Shown: in pieces, positions 1 through 5,171 of the stretch
Position numbering within the stretch: the first letter of the stretch is position 1
How the letters are laid out: each line of letters opens with the position of its first letter
Assembly (NCBI GenBank): GCA_021299675.1
Contig: JAJTIF010000425.1
Span: forward strand, 1-5,171
Source of the DNA: Pseudomonadota bacterium
GTDB taxonomy: Bacteria; Bdellovibrionota; Bacteriovoracia; Bacteriovoracales; Bacteriovoracaceae
Direction of reading: 5' to 3'
Length of the DNA: 5,171 nucleotides
Program-made: the position numbers and the translations under genes
Notes under the pieces: model-generated
What the model saw: the letters and a program-made list of their open reading frames with translations, nothing else
Told to the model about the DNA's origin: nothing
Databases searched by the model: none

Positions 1-2
1 AA

Positions 3-1265
3 GTTCCTCCGGGGGAGCTGGTCATTTGTTTTCCACCTAGCGATAAGTCCGTAAGCATGCTGGAGCTCGCTCAGTTGCTGCGCATGGGTTATTCCTCATC
101 CTTGATTTTTTACCTGGTTCTCAAACGCGAAGATTTTGAAAAAAAACGAATCATAAAAAACGGTTTTGACAACGCCTTCCTGCTGCCTTGGGAGTCTTCC
201 GAGCTGCAGCAGTCCCTGGGAGAAGCCGCGCTCTATTCGAGACTGCCGGAACTCAAAGACTATGCTCCGGTCAAAGTCCTGGATCTTGTCGCAGAGAAAG
301 TGCTGGAGTTTGGAACCAAAGTTTATTTGCCTGTTAACAACAAACTCGTCACGATCGGTCGCTCCGGTGAACCACTGAGTGGCGATAAGCTGCGCATGCT
401 TAACGAGGGCTCTTACGGGACCGTTTTTGTTCACAAAAATGAGCTGGCCCAGTTCCATGACTACACGAAAAAAGTGTTGAGTGAAATGGGGCAGATTCAA
501 AGTGAAACTGAGAGACAGGAAAAAATGCGTGTGGCCGTGCGCGAACTGGTCAGTGATCTCTTCGTGGATGACGTGCAAGAAAACACCTTCGGAAAATCCA
601 AGGCGATCGTCGAAGAACTCTCCAAGACGGTGGCGGCGATGATGAAAGAGCAGTACCCGGTGATCATGAAAAAGTTGGAATCTCTTTTGAACGAGGAATA
701 CAGCTTTTACCGCCACCTCTCCAATGTCTCCACCTATGCAATGATTTTTAGTATGGCCATGGGGCTTGAGAAGCCCCAGGAAGTTGCCGTCGCAGGCGTG
801 CTTCACGATGTGGGCAAGACAGCTCTTCCGTTAGAAGTAGCCAACTTGGATGAAGCGCAGTTGAGTCCAACGGCCCTCAAGGCTTACCAGAATCACCCGC
901 AACTTACGATTGATGTGATCAAGATGAAGCGGGTTCCGCTTCCGGAGCGCATCACGAAGGCGATTTTACAGCACCACGAGCGCTGTGATGGATCCGGCTA
1001 TCCCACGGGACTGAATGGGAGCCGTATATGCATGGAAGCAAAAGTCCTCTCCATAGCTGATGAGTTTGACTACCTCACCAGTCTGAAGCCGGGACAAACG
1101 AAGATGAGTCCTAAAAATGCCCTGGATCACATGATCAAGGAACATGGCTCTAACCCTGTGGCGATGAAGCTGGATGTGAATATTCTTGTGACTCTGAGAG
1201 AGGTCTTGATCGAAGGCAACATCACTAAGAAAGAAGATAAGAATGCAAAACAATCTCTCTTTTAG
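3..1265 (+). CDS. Pseudo-receiver/HD-GYP domain cyclic-di-GMP phosphodiesterase (5' partial)
   Basis: Probable cytoplasmic hydrolase of cyclic-di-GMP. The frame is open from base 3, so the ATG at 57 is probably internal and the true start lies left of the window. Codons before and after 57 read as the second half of a receiver fold: a strand reading GELVICFPP, a helix, a strand, then NGFDNAFLLPWES, which resembles the usual G-A-D-D-x-L-x-K-P ending. The phospho-acceptor Asp position appears to be Cys (codon 27-29) and the conserved Lys is Leu (codon 183-185), so phosphorylation looks unlikely. Numbering from the ATG at 57, residues about 66-138 form a small domain often seen before HD-GYP in deltaproteobacterial proteins. 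A helical linker follows, then HD-GYP at about 205-390. It keeps H220, HDVGK (250-254), H280, HHE (306-308), GSGYP (312-316) and D335. Position 216, four before H220, is Ser, which suggests a two-metal rather than three-metal site. The 3' end overlaps the next gene by 23 bp. Confidence 0.9.
   Translation, partial: VPPGELVICFPPSDKSVSMLELAQLLRMGYSSSLIFYLVLKREDFEKKRIIKNGFDNAFLLPWESSELQQSLGEAALYSRLPELKDYAPVKVLDLVAEKVLEFGTKVYLPVNNKLVTIGRSGEPLSGDKLRMLNEGSYGTVFVHKNELAQFHDYTKKVLSEMGQIQSETERQEKMRVAVRELVSDLFVDDVQENTFGKSKAIVEELSKTVAAMMKEQYPVIMKKLESLLNEEYSFYRHLSNVSTYAMIFSMAMGLEKPQEVAVAGVLHDVGKTALPLEVANLDEAQLSPTALKAYQNHPQLTIDVIKMKRVPLPERITKAILQHHERCDGSGYPTGLNGSRICMEAKVLSIADEFDYLTSLKPGQTKMSPKNALDHMIKEHGSNPVAMKLDVNILVTLREVLIEGNITKKEDKNAKQSLF
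1226..1241 (+). promoter_or_regulatory. Weak purine-rich ribosome binding region for the STAS-CheX gene
   Basis: A purine-rich stretch with AAGAAAGAAG lies just before the ATG at 1243, with AAGAAG about 6 nt from it. The match to the anti-Shine-Dalgarno sequence is modest. The site lies inside the end of the HD-GYP gene, so terminating ribosomes probably help start the second gene by translational coupling. Confidence 0.4.
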
Positions 1266-2073
1266 TTTCATCAAAGGGGACGGCTACGTGACGCTTCGTT
1301 TGGTGGGAAGCCTCGACGACGAACAGATCAAGCTCTACGAAGCAGGTCTGGCCCTTCAACTGACAGATCCCTATCCGCACTTCATCGTTAATTGTGAGCA
1401 CCTCTCTTTTCTTTCTAAAGGATGGGTGAGAGCACTACTCAAACTCAAGGCAGACCTCAAAAGCTACAATAAAGAGATGCGCCTGATTCAAATTAAGCCA
1501 CCGATTGTCACTCAGCTTAAAAAAGAGGGGATCGACTCTTCCTTCAAGTACGCAGCGGGACTGCGCGAGGCTTTAGTCGATCTGGGCCTTGTGACCAAGA
1601 AAATGCTCGACACCGATTTTATTAATCCTTTTCTCAACGCCACTTTGAACGTGCTCAAGGTGCAGGCAGGGATAGAGGCGAAGCCCGGGAAAGTTTTTGT
1701 TAAGACTGATGCGCAAAAAAGTGTCGGAGATATCTCCGGAGTGATTGGTCTTGTCAGTGATTCATTCAGCGGGTCCGTGAACATCACCTTTCCGGAAAAA
1801 GTCTTCTTGGAGATCGTCTCCGGGATGCTGGGTGAGACGTACACGGAGATGAGCCAGGATATCATCGACGCCGCCGGCGAGATCACCAATATGATCTTTG
1901 GCCAGGCGAAGGTCATCCTCAACGAGAAGGGCTACGGCATTAAAACCGCGATCCCCTCGGTCGTCTCTGGGAAAAACCATGCTCTCGAGACGCTTACCAA
2001 AGGTCCGATCGTGGTGGTGCCCTTTGAAAGTTCTAAAGGAAGTTTTTTTGTCGAAATCTGTTTGTCAGCATAG
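1243..2073 (+). CDS. STAS-CheX fusion protein, putative phospho-receiver phosphatase
   Basis: A 276-residue soluble protein with two domains. Residues 1 to about 115 resemble a STAS (anti-sigma-factor-antagonist-like) domain: alternating strands and helices, with S58-K59-G60 where the D-S-S-G phosphorylation loop normally sits. The Asp before the Ser is Leu, so phosphorylation by a partner kinase is possible but uncertain. Residues about 124-276 are a CheX-type domain, beginning FINPFLNATLNVL, with MLGETYT at 195-201 and the catalytic signature DAAGEITNMIFG. In that signature E213 and N216 match the Glu-x-x-Asn pair that CheX/CheC phosphatases use to remove phosphate from CheY-like receivers. 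The ATG at 1243 overlaps the HD-GYP gene by 23 bp, and an SD-led CheX paralogue follows 8 bp after its stop. The target is probably a receiver encoded elsewhere. The STAS half may regulate it or recruit a partner; this is inference. The CheX assignment is firm and the STAS assignment somewhat less so. Confidence 0.85.
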   Translation: MQNNLSFSFIKGDGYVTLRLVGSLDDEQIKLYEAGLALQLTDPYPHFIVNCEHLSFLSKGWVRALLKLKADLKSYNKEMRLIQIKPPIVTQLKKEGIDSSFKYAAGLREALVDLGLVTKKMLDTDFINPFLNATLNVLKVQAGIEAKPGKVFVKTDAQKSVGDISGVIGLVSDSFSGSVNITFPEKVFLEIVSGMLGETYTEMSQDIIDAAGEITNMIFGQAKVILNEKGYGIKTAIPSVVSGKNHALETLTKGPIVVVPFESSKGSFFVEICLSA

Positions 2074-2076
2074 GAG
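2072..2076 (+). promoter_or_regulatory. Shine-Dalgarno site deciding the start of the second CheX gene
   Basis: AGGAG overlaps the TAG stop of the STAS-CheX gene and sits 5 nt before ATG 2082. A GTG at 2076 is in the same frame, but it overlaps this SD and has none of its own. The ATG at 2082 is therefore the better start. Confidence 0.75.
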
Positions 2077-2081
2077 TGTTT

Positions 2082-2588
2082 ATGAATGATATGTTCCTCA
2101 AGTTCTCAGCCCCGTTCATCAAGTCGACGAAAAATACTTTTTCGACCATGATGTCGACCACCATCACCATGCACTCTCCGCAGATCAAGACGGATAACCA
2201 GGCCGGCGCCGATATCACGGCTCTGATAGGGATCAATGGCACGGTCAGTGCTAATGGGCAAGACAAGGAATTTCGGGGATTGCTTGCGTTGTGTTTTTCT
2301 AAAGCGATTTACCTCAAGCTCGCCTCTCGTATGTTGGGTGAGGACTACACCGATTTGGTGCCCGACATCGCTGATGCCGGCAGTGAAGTAGCGAACATCA
2401 TCCTGGGTGGATCAAAGCAAGAGCTCTTAAACATGGGGATCAAACTCCAGCTGACTTCTCCCTCAACGATCCGCGGGACTGACCACGAGATCAGCTATCC
2501 CAAAGGTAGCACCACCATGCGTACCACCGTGACCTGTGACCTTGGGGATTTCTACCTCGATCTGTGTTACCAAGACGTAAAATTTTAA
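2082..2588 (+). CDS. CheX-like phosphatase domain protein
   Basis: A single-domain protein of 168 residues from the ATG at 2082, chosen for its AGGAG. A short N-terminal stretch rich in Thr, Ser and Met (about 1-35) precedes a CheX fold. Landmarks are MLGEDYT at 84-90 and DAGSEVANIILGG, with E102 and N105 forming the Glu-x-x-Asn pair expected to dephosphorylate a CheY-like receiver. A further Gly-rich/strand C-terminus follows. It aligns well with the CheX half of the gene before it, sharing MLGE-YT, D-I-x-D-A, E-x-x-N, G-x-x-K and a Gly about ten residues later, so the two look like a tandem duplication that has since diverged. CheX proteins are known to dimerise, so a heterodimer with its neighbour is possible (inference). 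The stop codon directly abuts the next ATG. No cheY or cheA is visible, and it could act in a non-chemotaxis phospho-relay. Confidence 0.85.
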   Translation: MNDMFLKFSAPFIKSTKNTFSTMMSTTITMHSPQIKTDNQAGADITALIGINGTVSANGQDKEFRGLLALCFSKAIYLKLASRMLGEDYTDLVPDIADAGSEVANIILGGSKQELLNMGIKLQLTSPSTIRGTDHEISYPKGSTTMRTTVTCDLGDFYLDLCYQDVKF

Positions 2589-3209
2589 ATGAGCACGCGA
2601 CGCGAGACCAGTGTCCGCCGCTGTCCTCGCTGTCGCATTCATCAGCAGCACTGCTTCTGTGCGCATATTCTGCCTTTTACTATCCAGTCGAGGCTGTCTC
2701 TTATCGTGCACGTGAGGGAGTTAAAACTCACAAGTAACACGGCGTATTTCGTGCAGCAGATGCTGCCACAGAATAGTCATTTTGATATCCGTGGCCGCAT
2801 GAATGAGCCACTGGATGCCACGACGATCACCCAGCGCTCTGGGCACCCACTCTTTTTGTATCCGGATGAAAACTCCAAGGTCCTGACTCCTGACTATGTG
2901 AAGTCTCTGCCCTCGAATATTCATCTCATCATCCCCGATGGCAGCTGGCACCAGGCGCGCAAGGTGCATCAGCGAGAGCCTGCCTTCCAGGGGATCCAAA
3001 CGGTGCGCTTGAGCGATGATTTGCGAGGGGAGTATAAGCTTCGCAGCGCCCCGGATCCTCGCTTCCTGTCCACCTACGAGGCGATTGCCCATGCCCTAGG
3101 AGTCATCGAGGGTGAGGAGGTACGGGATCGTCTGATGGCATTTTTTAGAGTCTTCGTGAAATCCGTTTGGCATTCACGCCATAATTTTCATGGGAAATTA
3201 GAGCTTTAA
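2589..3209 (+). CDS. tapT: DTW-domain tRNA-uridine aminocarboxypropyltransferase
   Basis: Transfers the 3-amino-3-carboxypropyl group of S-adenosylmethionine to a uridine in tRNA, giving acp3U; in bacteria this is position 47 of the variable loop. At 206 residues it is close to the usual family length. An N-terminal four-Cys cluster, RRCPRCRIHQQHCFCAHI (C12, C15, C22, C24), matches the family's likely metal site. DGSW (117-120) is the D-x-T-W-type motif that names the family. The C-terminal LRSAPDPRFLSTYEAIAHAL (151-170) is the conserved block after it. The ATG at 2589 directly follows the TAA of the CheX gene, and I see no convincing SD, so translation is probably coupled. A housekeeping tRNA enzyme in a signalling operon is likely a matter of co-transcription rather than shared function. 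The symbol is given at family level, by likeness to E. coli TapT (YfiP). Confidence 0.9.
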   Translation: MSTRRETSVRRCPRCRIHQQHCFCAHILPFTIQSRLSLIVHVRELKLTSNTAYFVQQMLPQNSHFDIRGRMNEPLDATTITQRSGHPLFLYPDENSKVLTPDYVKSLPSNIHLIIPDGSWHQARKVHQREPAFQGIQTVRLSDDLRGEYKLRSAPDPRFLSTYEAIAHALGVIEGEEVRDRLMAFFRVFVKSVWHSRHNFHGKLEL

Positions 3210-3252
3210 GCTCCATAAGTGACCAGCGCTGTCGGTTTATTGAATTCTCTAT

Positions 3253-3266
3253 TCTCCGATAGGAGA
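3253..3266 (+). promoter_or_regulatory. Shine-Dalgarno site of the ABC gene inside a small inverted repeat
   Basis: AGGAG (3261-3265) lies 4 nt before ATG 3270 and is the clear ribosome binding site. TCTCC (3253-3257) is complementary to GGAGA (3262-3266) around a GATA loop, so a 5-bp hairpin could mask the site. The SD is well supported; a regulatory role for the hairpin is speculative. The rest of the 60-bp gap (3210-3269) shows no convincing promoter or terminator. Confidence 0.6.
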
Positions 3267-3269
3267 TAG

Positions 3270-4163
3270 ATGAATCAAAAGCTGCTTAAAATTAGTCAGA
3301 TCTCCAAAAAATATAATGAGCGGATCATTCTCAAGGATCTGAGCTTTGAGATCACACCTGGCACATTCACCACACTCCTGGGGGCTAACGGCTCTGGCAA
3401 GAGTACGCTAATGCGTCTCATGGCGGGCTCCGAGTTTCCGGATTCGGGGGACGTGGAGTTTAAGGGCTACGCCACCAATGCTTGGGATTCACCCGTGAAG
3501 CGTGACGTTTTTTATATCAATGAAAACATCAACATCGAATCGAGTTTGAGCTGTGAAAAATTCGTGCAGCGCTTTCGAAACCTTTTCCCCAACTGGCACG
3601 AGAATTTTTTCCAGTCCATGATCAAAGACCGCCGGCTCGATCTTAAGAAAAACTACAACCAGTTCTCGCGTGGTCAGAAGATGCAGTTTAATCTCATGAT
3701 CGCCCTGGCCGCCTCGCCGGAGCTCCTTCTCCTTGATGAGATCACTTCAGTCATGGACGTCTACGCTCGTCGCTATTTCCTGGGACTCTTGCATCGCTAT
3801 TGCCAATCGGGAAAAACGGTGGTGATGACAACGAATATCATCTCGGAGCTGCAGTTTTACACGACCCATCTCCTGCTGATTCATAACTCAAAGTTGAAGC
3901 TGCAGGGTCCTTTAGAAGAAGTGGCCGGAGGGTTTGTGAAGCTGCGTTTCCCCCAGGGCTCAGACCACCCGCTCCTCAAACGAAGTGATCTCTTGTGGAG
4001 TGGCGTGAACGGAGATGGATCTGAGAATTTTCTCCTGGCCCGTGCAACGGCTGAGAGTCTCGAGATCCCAGGTGAGTACATCGATCGTCGAGAGCTCACA
4101 CTCGAAGATATTTTTATTTTCCATTACTCTGATACAGGTGGTGAACTTGAAAACGCTGCTTGA
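3270..4163 (+). CDS. ABC-2-type transporter ATP-binding protein
   Basis: The cytoplasmic ATPase subunit of an ABC transporter, 297 residues. The Walker A motif is GANGSGKST (38-46). The signature is FSRGQ (132-136), a variant of LSGGQ. Walker B is LLLLDE (152-157), with catalytic E157, followed by the D-loop SVMD (160-163). Where the switch His is expected, after TVVMTT, the residue is N189. This may slow ATP hydrolysis or mark a divergent subfamily. After the nucleotide-binding domain there is a C-terminal segment of about 80 residues ending in LTLEDIFIFHY, the L-E-D-x-F ending typical of ABC-2 exporter ATPases of the YtrB/BcrA kind. A strong SD sits just upstream. The 3' end overlaps the permease-like gene. 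The substrate is unknown. Export of a lipid, peptide or drug-like compound would fit the subfamily, but nothing here decides it. Confidence 0.92.
   Translation: MNQKLLKISQISKKYNERIILKDLSFEITPGTFTTLLGANGSGKSTLMRLMAGSEFPDSGDVEFKGYATNAWDSPVKRDVFYINENINIESSLSCEKFVQRFRNLFPNWHENFFQSMIKDRRLDLKKNYNQFSRGQKMQFNLMIALAASPELLLLDEITSVMDVYARRYFLGLLHRYCQSGKTVVMTTNIISELQFYTTHLLLIHNSKLKLQGPLEEVAGGFVKLRFPQGSDHPLLKRSDLLWSGVNGDGSENFLLARATAESLEIPGEYIDRRELTLEDIFIFHYSDTGGELENAA
4136..4142 (+). promoter_or_regulatory. Possible Shine-Dalgarno site for the permease gene inside the ATPase gene
   Basis: AGGTGGT differs from AGGAGGT at one base and lies 4 nt before a TTG at 4147, which would make TTG the start. GTG codons at 4138 and 4141 are in the same frame but have no SD of their own and would rely on coupling. 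The sequence alone does not settle which is used. Confidence 0.35.
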
Positions 4164-5171
4164 TTTATTCTTTAAACCCTATTTGATGTTCCTGTTGAAG
4201 TTCAATCTGATTGCGATTGCGGCGTTTGTCATCATCGTCGTCTCCGGGATCCAGGAAGTGATCACCATTGCTCCCTTCATGTATTTCTTTGGGCTTTACT
4301 CTACTTCTAATCGCCATCAGTTCAAGGACAATATCTCTTGGATGATGGCTTCGTTTAGCAAAAAGACCCTGATGGGCTACCACCTGCTGTCTCAAACCAT
4401 GATCCTGGTTCTGCAAGTGGTGCTCTCTGGTGTGGTGACCGTCGGATTCCTTTCGAGTGTTATCTTCTTTATCCCCGAGGCCACAGATGTGATGCCCAAG
4501 GCGGTCGGTGTACTGACTTCTCCGGAAGTCCAAGATTCTCTGATCAACACGAAGAGCAGCTACTTCTCGCGCAAAGAAACTCTGGTGTCCTTGATTGCCT
4601 TCATCTTTTTTCTGATCACGATGTACTCTCCCATCTCCATGAAAGATTATCTGAAAAGTATGGAAGAGAAAAAATCTCAGAACAAAAATACCATCCGCTA
4701 CATCAGCGCTGGCGTATTGTTTTTGGTGGCGACTCTCATCGGTGGAGAGGTGGATCTCAAAGATTACCTGCTTCTCATCCTCTCGAGCATCGTGGTCGGG
4801 GAGCTCTGTTACATCGCCTTCATCTACAATAAGGTTTTTATTCTTTTTCATCCACGCCACTACGCCAAAGCAGCCGTGCTCGCGAGCGTGTTCCTCGTCG
4901 CCTTCACCAGTTTGAACTACTCCAAGAGCCTGAGCTACTTCCAATCCGGAGTTTCGCAAGAAGGAAGACTTCAGGAGTTGATGTTCCTTGGGGTGCTGGC
5001 GCCCAAGCTCGATGCGAACTATTTTGAAACTGAATTCAAAGATTTAAAAAATGCTAAACTGCTGGTGCAGTTTTTACGTAACAAACGCTACAAGCATCTC
5101 ATAGGCACGGAGCTCATCGCCGCTCACGTCCTCAAAGCCGATGACTTTGCGATCGCCGTGGATCTCCTCGG
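4141..5171 (+). CDS. Polytopic membrane protein, probable ABC-2 permease (3' partial)
   Basis: Probable membrane partner of the ATPase just before it. The frame has no stop from 4141 to the right edge, about 343 codons, and its end lies outside the window. There is no usable ATG near the beginning. The candidates are GTG 4138, GTG 4141 or TTG 4147, giving an overlap of up to 26 bp with the ATPase gene. Numbering from 4141, hydrophobic segments lie at about 22-36, 39-54, 82-111, 146-164, 186-202, 209-229 and 241-257, so six or seven membrane spans. Loops between them carry Lys/Arg-rich patches (KKT at 74-76, EEKK at 175-178). From about 262 to the edge the protein turns hydrophilic and helical, with an LVQFLRNKRYKHLIG stretch, which is unlike a minimal permease. 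No conserved permease motif is recognisable, so the role comes from topology and gene position. The 264-residue frame on the opposite strand (4165-4959) is its shadow. Confidence 0.8.
   Translation, partial: MNLKTLLDLFFKPYLMFLLKFNLIAIAAFVIIVVSGIQEVITIAPFMYFFGLYSTSNRHQFKDNISWMMASFSKKTLMGYHLLSQTMILVLQVVLSGVVTVGFLSSVIFFIPEATDVMPKAVGVLTSPEVQDSLINTKSSYFSRKETLVSLIAFIFFLITMYSPISMKDYLKSMEEKKSQNKNTIRYISAGVLFLVATLIGGEVDLKDYLLLILSSIVVGELCYIAFIYNKVFILFHPRHYAKAAVLASVFLVAFTSLNYSKSLSYFQSGVSQEGRLQELMFLGVLAPKLDANYFETEFKDLKNAKLLVQFLRNKRYKHLIGTELIAAHVLKADDFAIAVDLL

Noticed and set aside
57..59. ATG at 57 as the true start of the HD-GYP gene
   Set aside because: The frame is open to the left edge with receiver-like residues before 57, and there is no SD just upstream, so the gene most likely begins outside the window.
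96..806. Open frame of 236 codons on the - strand
   Set aside because: It lies opposite the confident HD-GYP gene, is rich in His and Phe, and shows no motif. It is a shadow frame.
1725..1738. Perfect 14-bp palindrome CGGAGATATCTCCG as an operator
   Set aside because: It lies deep inside the STAS-CheX coding region, occurs once, and one such palindrome is not surprising by chance in about 5 kb.
2123..2158. Inverted repeat CGAAAAA-TAC-TTTTTCG flanked by GTCGAC sites near the start of the second CheX gene
   Set aside because: It is AT-rich and short, lies within coding sequence, and has no partner elsewhere in the window. I see no support for a regulatory or recombination role.
3201..3213. 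Inverted repeat GAGCT-TTA-AGCTC at the end of the DTW gene as a terminator
   Set aside because: The stem is only 5 bp and overlaps the stop codon, and no T-run follows, so it does not qualify as an intrinsic terminator.
3210..3269. Promoter in the 60-bp gap before the ABC gene
   Set aside because: TTGAAT-like and AT-rich pieces exist, but no pair of -35 and -10 boxes has acceptable spacing without running into the ribosome binding site.
4165..4959. Long open frame of 264 codons on the - strand
   Set aside because: Its product is very rich in His, Asp, Glu, Arg and Gln with no recognisable domain, as expected from reading the opposite strand of a hydrophobic membrane gene. The + strand frame is open over the whole region and shows clear membrane segments.

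Overview
The window holds six genes, all on the + strand and tightly packed. The first and last run off the window edges. Base composition looks moderate (roughly half G+C). There are no RNA genes, insertion sequences, CRISPR arrays or long repeats that I can see. The layout suggests a motile, signalling-rich Gram-negative bacterium: a pseudo-receiver/HD-GYP hydrolase, a STAS-CheX fusion, a second CheX and a DTW tRNA-modification enzyme in one run. A member of Bdellovibrionota or a deltaproteobacterial relative would fit, but this is inferred from gene style, since no marker gene is present.

Region 1 (3-2588) is a compact signalling cluster. The 3' part of an HD-GYP gene (3-1265) is open to the left edge. 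It begins inside a degenerate receiver domain, continues through a small linker domain, and ends in an HD-GYP domain with its metal ligands intact. It overlaps by 23 bp a STAS-CheX fusion gene (1243-2073). A stand-alone CheX-like gene follows (2082-2588). Both CheX domains keep the Glu-x-x-Asn phosphatase signature and look like tandem duplicates. Together they suggest a unit linking phospho-receiver signalling to cyclic-di-GMP turnover. No kinase, CheY or GGDEF gene lies inside the window.

Region 2 (2589-3209) is a DTW-domain tRNA-uridine aminocarboxypropyltransferase (TapT family). Its ATG directly abuts the stop codon of the CheX gene (TAAATG), so it is probably translated from the same message, although its job is housekeeping tRNA modification.

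Region 3 (3270-5171) follows a 60-bp gap. It contains an ABC-2-type exporter ATPase, then an overlapping polytopic membrane protein that is almost certainly its permease. The permease has no ATG and starts at GTG or TTG inside the ATPase gene. It stays open to the right edge for about 343 codons. The ATPase has an Asn where the switch (H-loop) His is expected, and the permease carries a soluble C-terminal segment. The transported substrate cannot be told from the sequence.
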